A stretch of 64,000 nt of DNA from Pseudoalteromonas rhizosphaerae (GCF_902498845.1 NZ_CABVLM010000006.1:124001-188000); one strand, 5' to 3'; shown: positions 1 through 8,782, counted from the stretch's first letter. Notes: generated by a model not told the origin, from the sequence alone. A program made the numbers and translations.

Positions 1-344
1 CACACAACGTTAAACCTGCTCATGTAGATATGTCGCTATTACTATTTACGTCGAATCAACCAACTCAATGCGGCATTGTCGTTATGGATGCTGATAATGT
101 TATCCATGAATTCCATGAAAAAGTGAGTAACCCACCAGGAAACTTAGCAAGTGGAGCGTTGTTTGTTTTTTCTGACTCTGTTTATGAGCGGTATTTTAAA
201 GAATTAAAAGAACATACCTTTTACGATTTAAGTAAAGATATAGTGCCTAATATGATTGGAAAAATGCAAGGATGGATCGTAGATGATGAGTATATAGATA
301 TCGGCACGCCCGAGAGCTATGAGCGTGCCCAAAAACTAATATAA
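1..344 (+). CDS. Sugar-phosphate nucleotidyltransferase, C-terminal part (cut by window start)
   Basis: This is the end of a nucleotidyltransferase of the RmlA/HddC/mannose-1-phosphate guanylyltransferase type, which makes NDP-sugars. The reading frame is open from base 3, so the gene starts outside the window and the ATG at 30 is internal. Visible family signs are a glycine-rich segment followed by FVFSDSVY and the C-terminal IDIGTPESYERAQ, which is typical of this fold just before the protein ends. It is convergent with the flagellin glycosyltransferase gene, with only 5 bases between stop codons. This position suggests it supplies a sugar donor for flagellin or surface glycosylation. The exact sugar cannot be told from the C-terminal third. 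Confidence 0.75.
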   Translation, partial: HNVKPAHVDMSLLLFTSNQPTQCGIVVMDADNVIHEFHEKVSNPPGNLASGALFVFSDSVYERYFKELKEHTFYDLSKDIVPNMIGKMQGWIVDDEYIDIGTPESYERAQKLI

Positions 345-349
345 AAAAT

Positions 350-2467
350 TTACACGCCTTTATTCATCACTTTAAGTTGTTCGTCATTGAGAAAATCACA
401 GGGCTTTTTGTAATTCTCTTCAAAGTAGCTTTTCATATCAAAAATGTAATCTTGCCAAAGCGAGAAAAGTTCATCAAATTGTTCTAATGTAAATGCTTCA
501 TTTTCATAACTATAAAGCAATGTAATTAGTGGGCAGTGATAATATAACAATGACCCTTTCATCATATGATAAATATGACCTAATGGTGAATTTTTAAATG
601 AATACACATACCGTTGCTGTCTTTTAAGCAAATCTGCAGCTTCTTTGATTGTTGTATAATGCTCGTTACTAATAACTAACAGATGGTCACACATATCAAT
701 AAAGCGCTGTATTTCGTAATCTTCATCGTTTAATTTATCCAAATTCAGGTTTTCAAAATATCGCGTCTTGATTAACTCCAGCAAAGGAGGCTTATCTAAG
801 CTGTTTTCTGAATCAATTAATATATCAGCAGCTAATGAAATAGCGCCTTTAATTTTAGCCCCGTTACCAATATTGAATACATCAACTGCAGGAAATATTT
901 CCAACAGCTTTTCTATTTGGCTATGCGATACTTTGTATAAATCATTAGTGTAAACAAAGCTATCACTTAAATTACCAGGTAAAGTTTTTTCCGTGACAGG
1001 TGCACAACTGATTCCTTTTTCATCATCTTTATATTTTTTATAAAAACTGTGATCACTATGATGTTTACCTGTGGGTAAGCTTCCATTATCAACACCAAAT
1101 AAATACACATTTTTAAAACCAAAATTTAAAAATAACGAGAGTGCAGTATTAGATACAAGTGGATTACTATATGGAATTAATGGCAGTGTTTTAGAGCGAT
1201 TTTTTAATGATAAAAAATTAATGAAATCAGTACCACCTTCATTCCCTTTTAATGCTAACCCTGACCACTTATATAGCTCGGTTGTCTTAGGATGGACCAT
1301 ATTAACGGCTAGTAAATTAACTCGTTTATACGCTTCGATCGGTAAGGAATCAGCGACTATTTTGTAGTTTGCATAAGGTCTCTCTACTAGTACATGAAAG
1401 TCCGCCTGGATCCCCAATCGCTCTAAAGAAACAATGGCAGATCCTGCAGCTACAACAATCCCTTTATTCTGATTATTTTTCAAATATTCAACAGCTTCAT
1501 CTAAAGATGGGCCATTGCCAATTATAAATACAGGTATATCTAATAACGAAGCAGGTAAACTCGCTTTATTTGTAAGAAAAGACTGATTACTTTCAATATG
1601 AGCTATCGAGTGTGCAAACCCAGTTATTGCATCATTGAAAAAGCCGTGCCCCATTTGAAAACGAAAATAATCCGCAGCCCAATTGGCTATTAACTCATTA
1701 ATTTCACGTCCAGGTGTATGCTGATAACAAAAGCTTCTTACAGCGGAAAATGCTCCTATATCTTCAACTACATTTTCTAAATCTTTAATGAAAGTATTTT
1801 TATCTGCACCTAGATTAAAGAATAAACAATTTCCTTTTTCATCAATCTTTTCAATAATATTGGCCCAATCAATACAGAATAAACTGGCATAAAATTGTTC
1901 AATATCAGGCTCAATAATAAATAAATAATCGAATTCAGTATGATTTAATAATTCAGGTATGTGATAACCTAATCCTACTCCAAAAATAATTCCCGATGGG
2001 AAGTGGCAAGGTAATTGGGCTATTTTTTTCTCGTCATACTCGCGCAATTTACGCATAAACTGACCAAGCTTAACCATATACTCTGTATGAAGACGTTTAT
2101 CAGAACTGCTATCTGGGTAGCCTGTATAATCTGTTAAGCTAAAAACAGGATGTTCAATCTGACGCCTAACCTGCTCCTGGCTCTGCTCGAGAGGGTTTTG
2201 AGAATAAAGGGGAGCTAATGCATTTTTAGGTATAATATTTCCATGACCACTTTGCGTGACATGAATACAAAAATCATCGCGGAGTTGCAGCTTAGATAAA
2301 GCTGCTACAATCTCAGGATAATAATGAGTGAAACATTGCCAATTCTTTTCAAATCGCTCATTTGCTTCTGTAGCAAAAATCGCCTCTCTTTCTTGATGTT
2401 TAATAGTTTTTTCAAGTTTTTCTGAGATGTGCTCAAGCTCGTTATTAATATCTATATTCTTTATCAT
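350..2467 (-). CDS. maf: Maf-type motility-associated glycosyltransferase (DUF115)
   Basis: A 705-residue cytoplasmic protein of the motility accessory factor family. Members transfer nonulosonic acids such as pseudaminic or legionaminic acid to flagellin, and are related to archaeal 6-hydroxymethylpterin pyrophosphokinase MptE. The core motif FIIGNGPSLDEAVEYL, near residue 316, is the nucleotide-sugar binding signature of the family. A second conserved stretch (NPLVSNTALSLFLNFGFKNVYLFGVD) gives the Rossmann-like half, and LFIIEP at about 182 marks the N-terminal domain. It lies directly downstream of the fliS/fliT-like genes on the same strand, 9 bases away, so it is probably co-transcribed with flagellar filament genes. 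The ATG at 2467 follows a GGTAACC-type ribosome site. The donor sugar is not deducible. Confidence 0.88.
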   Translation of the reverse strand: MIKNIDINNELEHISEKLEKTIKHQEREAIFATEANERFEKNWQCFTHYYPEIVAALSKLQLRDDFCIHVTQSGHGNIIPKNALAPLYSQNPLEQSQEQVRRQIEHPVFSLTDYTGYPDSSSDKRLHTEYMVKLGQFMRKLREYDEKKIAQLPCHFPSGIIFGVGLGYHIPELLNHTEFDYLFIIEPDIEQFYASLFCIDWANIIEKIDEKGNCLFFNLGADKNTFIKDLENVVEDIGAFSAVRSFCYQHTPGREINELIANWAADYFRFQMGHGFFNDAITGFAHSIAHIESNQSFLTNKASLPASLLDIPVFIIGNGPSLDEAVEYLKNNQNKGIVVAAGSAIVSLERLGIQADFHVLVERPYANYKIVADSLPIEAYKRVNLLAVNMVHPKTTELYKWSGLALKGNEGGTDFINFLSLKNRSKTLPLIPYSNPLVSNTALSLFLNFGFKNVYLFGVDNGSLPTGKHHSDHSFYKKYKDDEKGISCAPVTEKTLPGNLSDSFVYTNDLYKVSHSQIEKLLEIFPAVDVFNIGNGAKIKGAISLAADILIDSENSLDKPPLLELIKTRYFENLNLDKLNDEDYEIQRFIDMCDHLLVISNEHYTTIKEAADLLKRQQRYVYSFKNSPLGHIYHMMKGSLLYYHCPLITLLYSYENEAFTLEQFDELFSLWQDYIFDMKSYFEENYKKPCDFLNDEQLKVMNKGV

Positions 2468-2476
2468 GTCGGTTAC

Positions 2477-2782
2477 CTACTTGATATTTTTATACACATT
2501 TATTTTTTTTTGCGTATTAATATGAACACCAAGTTCTTTTGCAGCCTGCTGTTTTTTGAGGCTTATTTCTAATACCGTAGTATTCAATTTGATTGAAAAA
2601 TCCGATAAAAATAACACATCGTTTTCGCTGAGGTTCTCAGGTGAGGCAAAGAGAGCTTTCAATGTTCTATCAATTAATAGTAACTTGCTTTGAGCTGACT
2701 CTATATCACCTTCAGCTAAATATTGATTAATTACAGACAAATCGGGGGCTAACTGAGACAATAAACTAGCCGACATTAGCAT
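2477..2782 (-). CDS. Small protein downstream of fliS, possible FliT-type chaperone
   Basis: A 101-residue, largely helical protein whose start overlaps the end of fliS by 17 bases, so translation is likely coupled. I do not recognise a motif. Its position right after fliS, where Vibrio and enteric genomes carry flaI or fliT, and its size and helical pattern suggest a FliT-like export chaperone or regulator for FliD. The call rests on context, not on similarity that I can show. The first codons (MLMSAS) offer a second ATG two codons in, so the start may be slightly shorter. Confidence 0.5.
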   Translation of the reverse strand: MLMSASLLSQLAPDLSVINQYLAEGDIESAQSKLLLIDRTLKALFASPENLSENDVLFLSDFSIKLNTTVLEISLKKQQAAKELGVHINTQKKINVYKNIK

Positions 2783-3194
2783 CTATACCATTTTCACTAA
2801 GTGTTTTTTCTCGAACGTCGTGAGGAATAGCATCCCAAGCAGACTTTATTTCTTTTAATAAATTAGATACTTCTTCAACAATTGCAGGATCATTTTTTAT
2901 TGTTGCATCAACTAAGCGATCTATCATATAAGAATAAAGTGCATATAAATTATCAGTCACTTCACCACCAACTTTAAAATCTAAACAGCCCCTTAAGGCT
3001 TCAATAATAGCAGTCGCTTTAGATAAATGTTCGGCCTTCGCTTCCATATGTTTTCTTTCAATAGCAACTTTAGACATCACCATTTTTTCAATCGCACCCG
3101 CCATTAACATTTGAATTATTTCATAGCGATCAGCACCGGCAACACGGGTCTTGAGTGCTTCTTTCTGATAATTTTTTACTTTGGCGTTATACAT
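2766..3194 (-). CDS. fliS: Flagellin export chaperone FliS
   Basis: A 142-residue cytoplasmic chaperone that binds the disordered C-terminus of flagellin and prevents early polymerisation before export. Recognisable family features are the N-terminal NAKVKNYQKEAL, the helix LIQML-type segment (RYEIIQMLMAGAIEKM), and LYSYMIDRLVDATIKND in the second half, all normal for FliS. Length is typical of the family (about 125-145). It follows fliD by 28 bases on the same strand and overlaps the next small gene. The ATG at 3194 follows an AAAAGGGTT ribosome site. Confidence 0.93.
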   Translation of the reverse strand: MYNAKVKNYQKEALKTRVAGADRYEIIQMLMAGAIEKMVMSKVAIERKHMEAKAEHLSKATAIIEALRGCLDFKVGGEVTDNLYALYSYMIDRLVDATIKNDPAIVEEVSNLLKEIKSAWDAIPHDVREKTLSENGIDANVG

Positions 3195-3222
3195 ATTAAA
3201 ACCCTTTTAAATCAAAATTAAT

Positions 3223-4629
3223 TTATGATTTGTTTCTTGTAAATCCAGGTAAGCTCGCAAGCTGCGCTCCTAAGTACTGTTGTGTTGATTGCATTTGCGC
3301 CAGTAACACATCTAAACCCGCATATTGCTTTCTAAGCCTACTTTCTAATTCGGTCATTCTAAATTCATGCTTTAGTACATCATCTTCTAAATCAGTGACC
3401 TGTGTATTTAAATTATCTTCTCTTTGCTTTAAAATGCCTTTTGAACTTACGTAATTATCTAAAAAAGATTCGAACTGTTTAGCAACACCATTTTCACCAG
3501 CAAAAGCCTTTCCGATATCATCAAAATTTTCATCCATTGCTGTATTTAAACTGCGGACTAAAGTTGATTTTTCTAGATAACCTTTCTTATCAACACCCAA
3601 GCCAATATCAAAAATACTTGTGAAAGGCCCTGCATCCGTTAAATTTGTAGAAAGCATATTGACCATTTGTGAGCTCAAAGTACGAATGGTTGCATCGCTA
3701 TTTAAAGGTTTTCCGACTCTCGATTGCAGACCTAACTGCCCTATAGCATTGTTATAATTAGCAATAAATTCATCAATTAATGTTGTAACGCTCTCACGGT
3801 CATAGCTAACAGCCAACTTTGCCGTCTCTCCATCAACGCTTTGTCGTTTAGCAGTGATCGTCATATCTTGCACAGCATCTTTAAAGGTATTTGTGTCGTT
3901 TGTTATTGTTATACCATCTACTTTTATAACTGCACTTTTTGCTTTATTTCCAGCTGTTATACCAATACCACCGCTATCAGGAGGTCCACCATTAGCATCA
4001 GTAGATACATTGTCTAGCTCAGCATTATCATTAGTAATTACCAAGTCATTACCAGTACCACTCACACTCGAAGTAAGAACCAACTTTGACTCTGTACCAG
4101 TATTTATTATATTTGCTGTTACACCAAAATTATCATCTGAGTCATTGATTGCGTTACGTAAATCAGCTAATGTCGCACCCGCATCAAGAGTTAGATCAAA
4201 GCTTTTGTCTCCAGCAGCAAATGACAAGGTGCCTCCAGAAGCAGTAACCACATCATCCGTTGACGTAAAACCCGTCTTTGATGTCGCTCGACTGCCCTGA
4301 GCAACTTCTAATACTTCGATTTTAAAGTTGCCAGGCGTAATATCTTTTGTTGGGGTAACTGAGACGAGATCACCGTCATCACTTGTTGGTTGAGTGATAT
4401 TAGCAATACGTTTATTAAAATTATCAGGATCTGCTAGCTTTTTTATTGTGTCTTGTAGCTTGGATAACGCAGACTTGATCTCTCCGATTGAAGATAATTC
4501 AACTTCTAACGACTTGTCCTTTTTTGCAAAGGCATTCATTTTTGGAACATTTTCGGCATCAACAGATGCTTTAATGATACTTTCGAGATCCAGCCCAGAT
4601 CCAATACCTGCGGATGTTATAAGTGGCAT
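3223..4629 (-). CDS. fliD: Flagellar hook-associated protein 2 (filament cap)
   Basis: FliD (HAP2) forms the cap at the filament tip and guides flagellin polymerisation outside the cell. The 468-residue protein starts MPLITSAGIGSGLDLESII, the standard FliD N-terminus. It ends with the coiled C-terminal region (RMTELESRLRKQYAGLDVLLAQMQSTQQYLGAQL), which matches the conserved FliD_C segment. The middle, around residues 115-250, is a low-complexity variable region as usual for the surface-exposed domain. It lies between flaG (31 bases upstream) and fliS. A GGAGAG ribosome site precedes the ATG at 4629. Confidence 0.95.
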   Translation of the reverse strand: MPLITSAGIGSGLDLESIIKASVDAENVPKMNAFAKKDKSLEVELSSIGEIKSALSKLQDTIKKLADPDNFNKRIANITQPTSDDGDLVSVTPTKDITPGNFKIEVLEVAQGSRATSKTGFTSTDDVVTASGGTLSFAAGDKSFDLTLDAGATLADLRNAINDSDDNFGVTANIINTGTESKLVLTSSVSGTGNDLVITNDNAELDNVSTDANGGPPDSGGIGITAGNKAKSAVIKVDGITITNDTNTFKDAVQDMTITAKRQSVDGETAKLAVSYDRESVTTLIDEFIANYNNAIGQLGLQSRVGKPLNSDATIRTLSSQMVNMLSTNLTDAGPFTSIFDIGLGVDKKGYLEKSTLVRSLNTAMDENFDDIGKAFAGENGVAKQFESFLDNYVSSKGILKQREDNLNTQVTDLEDDVLKHEFRMTELESRLRKQYAGLDVLLAQMQSTQQYLGAQLASLPGFTRNKS

Positions 4630-4660
4630 ACTTCTCTCCTACTATCTGTTCCAAAAAATA

Positions 4661-5095
4661 TTATACAGTTTGATTTAGTAACAAACCTTTGTTAGTTAGT
4701 TTATCGGCAAATTCATCTAAAGCTTTAGCAACTTCTCTAAACTCTTCAGTTGGAATTTCACGAATAACTTCTTCGCTTGTTTTATCAAACACTTTAATTA
4801 TTGGTGGATCACCCTGCTCATCAAATTCAAATTTTAAATTTGTTGCCGTCACAGGAATATATTTATTTAATTTCTCTAAGTTTTCTTTCACTTCGTCGAT
4901 CAGTGCTTTTCTTTCACTTTCAGAATCAAGTTGCTGACTATTATCAACAAGTGCGGGCTCTCTACCAGCAATTTTTGTACCAGCTTTTTCAACAGTTGCT
5001 TTTTTACTTGCTTCGTTTAACTCATTTTTATTTGTAAAAGATGAATTAGCGGTGAAGTTTTCACTCGATTTAATTATTCCACCTAAGTCAGCCAT
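4661..5095 (-). CDS. flaG: FlaG family flagellar protein
   Basis: A 144-residue protein with the FlaG domain in its C-terminal half: NLKFEFDEQGDPPIIKVFD, then VIREIPTEEF, the signature of this family. The first 70 residues are disordered, rich in Asn, Lys and Glu. FlaG in Vibrio and Pseudomonas affects filament length and flagellar assembly; its biochemical role is not settled. The gene lies in the usual place between flagellin and fliD. A GGAGAG ribosome site lies just before the ATG at 5095. Confidence 0.9.
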   Translation of the reverse strand: MADLGGIIKSSENFTANSSFTNKNELNEASKKATVEKAGTKIAGREPALVDNSQQLDSESERKALIDEVKENLEKLNKYIPVTATNLKFEFDEQGDPPIIKVFDKTSEEVIREIPTEEFREVAKALDEFADKLTNKGLLLNQTV

Positions 5096-5129
5096 AGTAG
5101 CTCTCCTTCAAAATACAAACAAAGTATAA

Positions 5130-5160
5130 GTCATTATCGAGACAATATCTCAATAATGAC
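5130..5160 (-). terminator. Hairpin after flagellin gene 1
   Basis: An inverted repeat of 13 base pairs with one mismatch and a 5-base loop (5130-5142 against 5148-5160) begins 13 bases past the flagellin stop codon. Reading on the minus strand it is followed by a T-rich stretch (TTATACTTTGTTTG). It fits a Rho-independent terminator or 3' stabilising hairpin for the abundant flagellin mRNA; flaG would then be expressed by readthrough or from its own promoter. Confidence 0.6.
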
Positions 5161-5172
5161 CTAATTAACCGT

Positions 5173-6135
5173 CTAGCCTAGTAACGATAATGCTACTTGT
5201 GGACGCTGGTTTGCTTGACTCAAAATAGATTGGCTTGCTTGTTGTAATATTTGAGATTTAGTCAAATTAGCTGTTTCGGCAGCGAAATCAGTATCTTTAA
5301 TACGTGACTTAGCAGCACTCAAGTTTTCTGAAATGTTAGATTGGTTACGAATAGTTGATTGAAAACGATTTTGCACAGCACCGAGTTCGGCACGCTTTTT
5401 ATCAACTACTGCAATCATTGCATCCATACCAGCCATTACCGCTTGTGCGTTAGCTTGAGAAGATACACTAATACCACTTGCTGTAAATACAGTTGCAAAG
5501 TCGGTATTATCAGCTGAAGCACCAACCTGCGAACTAATTGTTCCCGCAGTAGCACTTAAGCTTGCACCTGTCACAGCACTTGCTACACCTGCAATACCTG
5601 ACATAGTAAAGCCATTATTACCCGCAACCGAGTTTGCAGTGCCACCAACAGAAGCCATACTAAAACTAATATTCTGTACAGCATCAGCACCAACTTGGAA
5701 GTTAGCTGAGAATGAACCATCTAGGAGATTTTGACCACCAAATGTTGTATCTGCAGCAACACGATTCACTTCTTCTGATAATGAACGAATTTCTTCTTGT
5801 ACTGCTAAACGATCTTCATCTGTATTTGAACCGTTTGAAGCTTGTTGAGCAAGAGTACGAATACGCTGGAACATTGACGTAGTCTCATCAAGTGCGCCTT
5901 CAGCAGTCTGCGCAAGTGAGATCCCATCATTAGCATTTCGGTTACCTTGATTCAAACCATTTATTTGACTAGTTAAACGGTTAGATATTTGCATGCCTGC
6001 AGCATCATCTTTTGCACTATTAATGCGAAAACCTGATGATAGACGTTGAAAGGATGTATCGAGCTGGTTACCAGATTTCATCAACTGGCGTTGTGCGTTC
6101 AATGAACTCACATTAGTATTTACATATAAAGCCAT
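5173..6135 (-). CDS. fliC: Flagellin 1
   Basis: A 320-residue flagellin, the filament subunit. It has the conserved D0/D1 N-terminus (MALYVNTNVSSLNAQRQL, then RINSAKDDAAGMQISNRL) and C-terminus (SRIKDTDFAAETANLTK ... ALSLLG). The central domain is short, about residues 170-235, rich in Ala, Ser and Thr without Cys, and offers many Ser/Thr for glycosylation by the nearby Maf protein. It is nearly identical to flagellin 3 (7700-8662) across the centre and differs more from flagellin 2. A GGAGGC ribosome site precedes the ATG. A sigma28 site lies about 100 bases upstream. Confidence 0.97.
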   Translation of the reverse strand: MALYVNTNVSSLNAQRQLMKSGNQLDTSFQRLSSGFRINSAKDDAAGMQISNRLTSQINGLNQGNRNANDGISLAQTAEGALDETTSMFQRIRTLAQQASNGSNTDEDRLAVQEEIRSLSEEVNRVAADTTFGGQNLLDGSFSANFQVGADAVQNISFSMASVGGTANSVAGNNGFTMSGIAGVASAVTGASLSATAGTISSQVGASADNTDFATVFTASGISVSSQANAQAVMAGMDAMIAVVDKKRAELGAVQNRFQSTIRNQSNISENLSAAKSRIKDTDFAAETANLTKSQILQQASQSILSQANQRPQVALSLLG

Positions 6136-6164
6136 AATAGCCTCCGCTTTATCATTTTAAATAG

Positions 6165-6195
6165 AATAACAACGGGATACCCCTACCCTGTTATT
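6165..6195 (-). other. Stem-loop in the 5' leader of flagellin 1
   Basis: AATAACA (6165-6171) pairs with TGTTATT (6189-6195), with an inner GGG/CCC pairing (6174-6176 with 6186-6188). It lies in the transcribed leader between the sigma28 site and the start codon, so it may set mRNA stability or translation. This is structure seen by eye only. Confidence 0.4.
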
Positions 6196-6237
6196 ACTCC
6201 AGACTGAGAGTCCTAGATTTTTAGTTCTCTAAGTCAG

Positions 6238-6264
6238 TTATCGTCAGATAAAACGGAAACTTTA
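6238..6264 (-). promoter_or_regulatory. Sigma28 (FliA) promoter of flagellin 1
   Basis: Read on the minus strand this is TAAA, 15 bases, GACGATAA, one mismatch from the FliA consensus TAAA-N15-GCCGATAA and with exact spacing. It sits about 100 bases upstream of the flagellin 1 ATG. Confidence 0.85.
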
Positions 6265-6300
6265 GCTTTATTTATAAATTTTTAACAACGTTATACTATT

Positions 6301-7269
6301 TTAACCCTGTAACAAGCTTAATGCAGCCTGAGGCCTTTGATTTGCTTGACCTAATATTGTTTGGCTAGCTTGTTGTAAAATTTGGTTTTTAGTTAAGTTA
6401 GCAGTCTCCATTGCAAAATCAGCGTCTTTAATTCTGGATTTAGCAGAGGCTAAGTTTTCAGAAATATTGGCTTGATTTCGTATTGTCGACTGAAAACGGT
6501 TTTGTACCGCACCTAATTCAGCGCGTTTTTTATCAACTACCGCTATTAGCGAATCCATACCCGCAAACACAGCCTGTGCATTTACTTGTGATGACACACT
6601 AATACCAGCGGCTGTAAACACAGCAGAAAAATCTAATGTTGTTGATGCCGTTGCGCCATCAACTGAGCTTACATTAGCTGCGAGCGTTGAAAGTGCTTTA
6701 CCACCCACGGCTGAAGCAACACCAGCAACACCTGATATAGTAAAACCACCATTAGCAGCAAGAGAATTTGCTGTATCGCCAACAGACTGCATACTAAAAC
6801 CAATAGTCTGTACAGCATCCGCACCTACCTGAAAGCTTGCAGAATAGGAGCCATCTAGTAAATTTTGACCACCAAATGTAGTGTCTGATGCAATCCGGTT
6901 AACCTCATCAGATAACTGCCTAATCTCTTCTTGAATAGCCAGCCTGTCTTCGTCAGTATTAGAGCCATTTGCTGATTGCTGAGCAAGGGTTCGGATACGC
7001 TGAAATGTTGACGTTATTTCATCAAGCGCACCTTCAGCCGTTTGTGCCAGCGAGATACCGTCATTCGCATTACGATTGCCTTGGTTTAAACCTAAGATTT
7101 GCGATTGCAAACGATCAGAGATTTGTAAACCGGCGGCATCATCTGCTGCGCTGTTAATACGTAAACCAGATGACAAACGTTTAAAGGAAGTATCTAAGTC
7201 GTTGCCAGTTCTTTCAAGCTGTCTTTGCGCATTGAGCGCGCTGACATTCGTATTTACAAATAAAGCCAT
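6301..7269 (-). CDS. fliC: Flagellin 2
   Basis: A 322-residue flagellin with the standard terminal D0/D1 regions ([37 protein letters not shown]-terminal [13 protein letters not shown]). Its central region (about residues 165-240) and its codon choices differ clearly from flagellins 1 and 3, and it ends LLQG rather than LLG. It is therefore an older paralogue that has not been homogenised. It may be a minor, base or tip flagellin as in multi-flagellin Vibrio filaments, but that is inference. The ribosome site is GAGAG before the ATG. No strong sigma28 site precedes it, unlike the other two genes. Confidence 0.96.
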   Translation of the reverse strand: MALFVNTNVSALNAQRQLERTGNDLDTSFKRLSSGLRINSAADDAAGLQISDRLQSQILGLNQGNRNANDGISLAQTAEGALDEITSTFQRIRTLAQQSANGSNTDEDRLAIQEEIRQLSDEVNRIASDTTFGGQNLLDGSYSASFQVGADAVQTIGFSMQSVGDTANSLAANGGFTISGVAGVASAVGGKALSTLAANVSSVDGATASTTLDFSAVFTAAGISVSSQVNAQAVFAGMDSLIAVVDKKRAELGAVQNRFQSTIRNQANISENLASAKSRIKDADFAMETANLTKNQILQQASQTILGQANQRPQAALSLLQG

Positions 7270-7440
7270 AATAAACTCTCTTCTTATCTGTCAAATTAAA
7301 GCCACTCTTTAATTTAATGAGTGGAATTTTGACAAAGTGACCAGTTACTACAGTCAAGTTAAGTTGACTGGGGGCAATAAACTGCCACTTTGCAGATTAA
7401 TTTAAATCGTAATAAGTATTCAGCAATCTTTAGGCCAACT

Positions 7441-7467
7441 TTATAGGTAGAGTTGCATTGAATTATA
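7441..7467 (-). promoter_or_regulatory. Weak sigma28-like site, possible promoter of flagellin 2
   Basis: On the minus strand: TATA, 15 bases, ACCTATAA. Spacing is exact but there are three mismatches to TAAA-N15-GCCGATAA, and it is about 170 bases from the start codon. It is the best candidate I found for flagellin 2. Confidence 0.35.
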
Positions 7468-7477
7468 AAAAACGAGA

Positions 7478-7498
7478 AAAGGGCCTATAAGGCCCTTT
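7478..7498. terminator. Hairpin in the flagellin 2-3 gap
   Basis: A perfect 9-bp stem AAAGGGCCT/AGGCCCTTT with a 3-base loop, palindromic so it forms on either strand. In the minus direction it is followed by a short mixed stretch starting TCTCG, so termination is plausible but not strong. Confidence 0.45.
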
Positions 7499-7627
7499 GA
7501 AGATAAGTTTGAGAGTGGGTATGCCTAACACTTACTATTGGCATAGTTTGTGCTTTAACAATTATGTTCTTACAAATGTTAGAACAATACAGGATTTTTA
7601 AGCGCCTCCGCTTTATCAATCCGTTTC

Positions 7628-7663
7628 AGCGCCTTTGTTAATACCCCATTAAACAAAGGCGCT
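7628..7663 (-). terminator. 12-bp hairpin after flagellin 3
   Basis: AGCGCCTTTGTT (7628-7639) pairs perfectly with AACAAAGGCGCT (7652-7663) around a 12-base loop, 37 bases past the flagellin 3 stop codon. There is no T-run after it on the minus strand, so it may protect the mRNA 3' end rather than be a classical terminator. Confidence 0.55.
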
Positions 7664-7699
7664 ACATTCTTAGTCAATTAATTGACTATTTCCAACCAA

Positions 7700-8662
7700 T
7701 TATCCTAGAAGACTTAATGCAGCCTGTGGACGTTGATTAGCCTGGCTAAGAATTGTTTGGCTAGCCTGTTGTAGAATCTGCATTTTTGTTAAGTTTGCAG
7801 TTTCTTGAGCAAAGTCAGTATCTTTAATACGTGATTTTGCAGCACTTAGGTTTTCTGAAATATTTGACTGGTTACGAATCGTTGATTGAAAACGATTTTG
7901 TACTGCACCGAGCTCAGCACGTTTTTTATCAACAACTGCGATTAATGAATCCATGCCAGCCATTACCGCTTGCGCATTCGCTTGTGAAGATACGCTAATG
8001 CCGCTTGCTGTAAATACCGCAGCAAAACCTGTAGCATCAGCTGATGAACCTACTTGCGAACTAATTGTTCCAGCTGTAGCACTTAAACTTGCGCCTGTTA
8101 CCGCACTGGCAACCCCTGCAATACCTGACATGGTAAAACCGTTATTACCAGCGATTGAGTTAGCCGTACCGCCAACTGACGCCATACTAAAGCTGATATT
8201 CTGTACAGCATCTGCGCCAACTTGGAAATTCGCGGAGAAAGAACCGTCTAAAAGGTTTTGACCACCAAACGTTGTATCTGCTGCAACACGATTTACTTCT
8301 TCAGATAATGAACGAATCTCTTCTTGCACCGCTAAACGGTCTTCATCAGTATTTGAACCATTTGCTGCTTGCTGTGATAATGTTCTGATACGTTGGAACA
8401 TTGATGTTACTTCATCTAATGCACCCTCAGCTGTTTGTGCTAATGAAATACCATCGTTTGCGTTACGGTTACCTTGGTTCAAACCGTTAATTTGTGATGT
8501 TAAACGGTCAGAAATTTGTAGACCTGCCGCATCATCTTTCGCACTGTTAATACGAAAACCTGATGATAAACGTTGGAATGATGTATCCAGTGCATTACCA
8601 GAATTATTTAATTGTCTTTGTGCGTTTAACGCGCTAACATTTGTATTTACATATAAAGCCAT
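7700..8662 (-). CDS. fliC: Flagellin 3
   Basis: A 320-residue flagellin with [18 protein letters not shown] at the N-terminus, [18 protein letters not shown] in D1, and [12 protein letters not shown] at the end. The central segment (TSGI-type repeats of Ser, Ala and Thr, about 170-235) is almost the same as flagellin 1, which points to recent duplication or gene conversion between genes 1 and 3 around the unlike gene 2. It is the flagellin closest to flgL and has the best flagellin promoter of the window about 90 bases upstream. The ribosome site is GGAGA before the ATG at 8662. Confidence 0.97.
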   Translation of the reverse strand: MALYVNTNVSALNAQRQLNNSGNALDTSFQRLSSGFRINSAKDDAAGLQISDRLTSQINGLNQGNRNANDGISLAQTAEGALDEVTSMFQRIRTLSQQAANGSNTDEDRLAVQEEIRSLSEEVNRVAADTTFGGQNLLDGSFSANFQVGADAVQNISFSMASVGGTANSIAGNNGFTMSGIAGVASAVTGASLSATAGTISSQVGSSADATGFAAVFTASGISVSSQANAQAVMAGMDSLIAVVDKKRAELGAVQNRFQSTIRNQSNISENLSAAKSRIKDTDFAQETANLTKMQILQQASQTILSQANQRPQAALSLLG

Positions 8663-8755
8663 GATATCTCTCCAGAAGTAAACTTATCATTTACTCTCAA
8701 ACTTACTAGATTAAGCAGTGGTTGTTATTTACAACGCTTTGCTTGGTTAATTAAG

Positions 8756-8782
8756 TTATCGGTCTAGCAAAAAAATCCTTTA
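8756..8782 (-). promoter_or_regulatory. Sigma28 (FliA) promoter of flagellin 3
   Basis: On the minus strand: TAAA, 15 bases, ACCGATAA. Eleven of twelve consensus positions match and the spacing is exact. An A/T-rich tract lies directly upstream and could act as an UP-like element. Confidence 0.88.

Larger units (their letters stand above)
7270..7699. other. 430-base gap between flagellin 2 and flagellin 3
   Basis: No gene is visible here. It holds, from left to right: an inverted repeat CAGTCAA/TTGACTG at 7351-7370, a weak sigma28-like element at 7441-7467, a hairpin AAAGGGCCT/AGGCCCTTT at 7478-7498, a 15-base copy of the flagellin 1 ribosome-site region at 7604-7618, and a 12-bp hairpin at 7628-7663 just after the flagellin 3 stop codon. 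Confidence 0.7.

Noticed and set aside
7284..7311. Sigma28 site directly before flagellin 2 (TTATCTGT and TTTA on the plus strand)
   Set aside because: The spacer is 16, and the start of transcription would leave almost no leader for a ribosome site.
7369..7385. Sigma54 site before flagellin 2 (minus strand TGGCAGTTTATTGCC)
   Set aside because: GG and GC are separated by nine bases, not ten; sigma54 does not tolerate this spacing.
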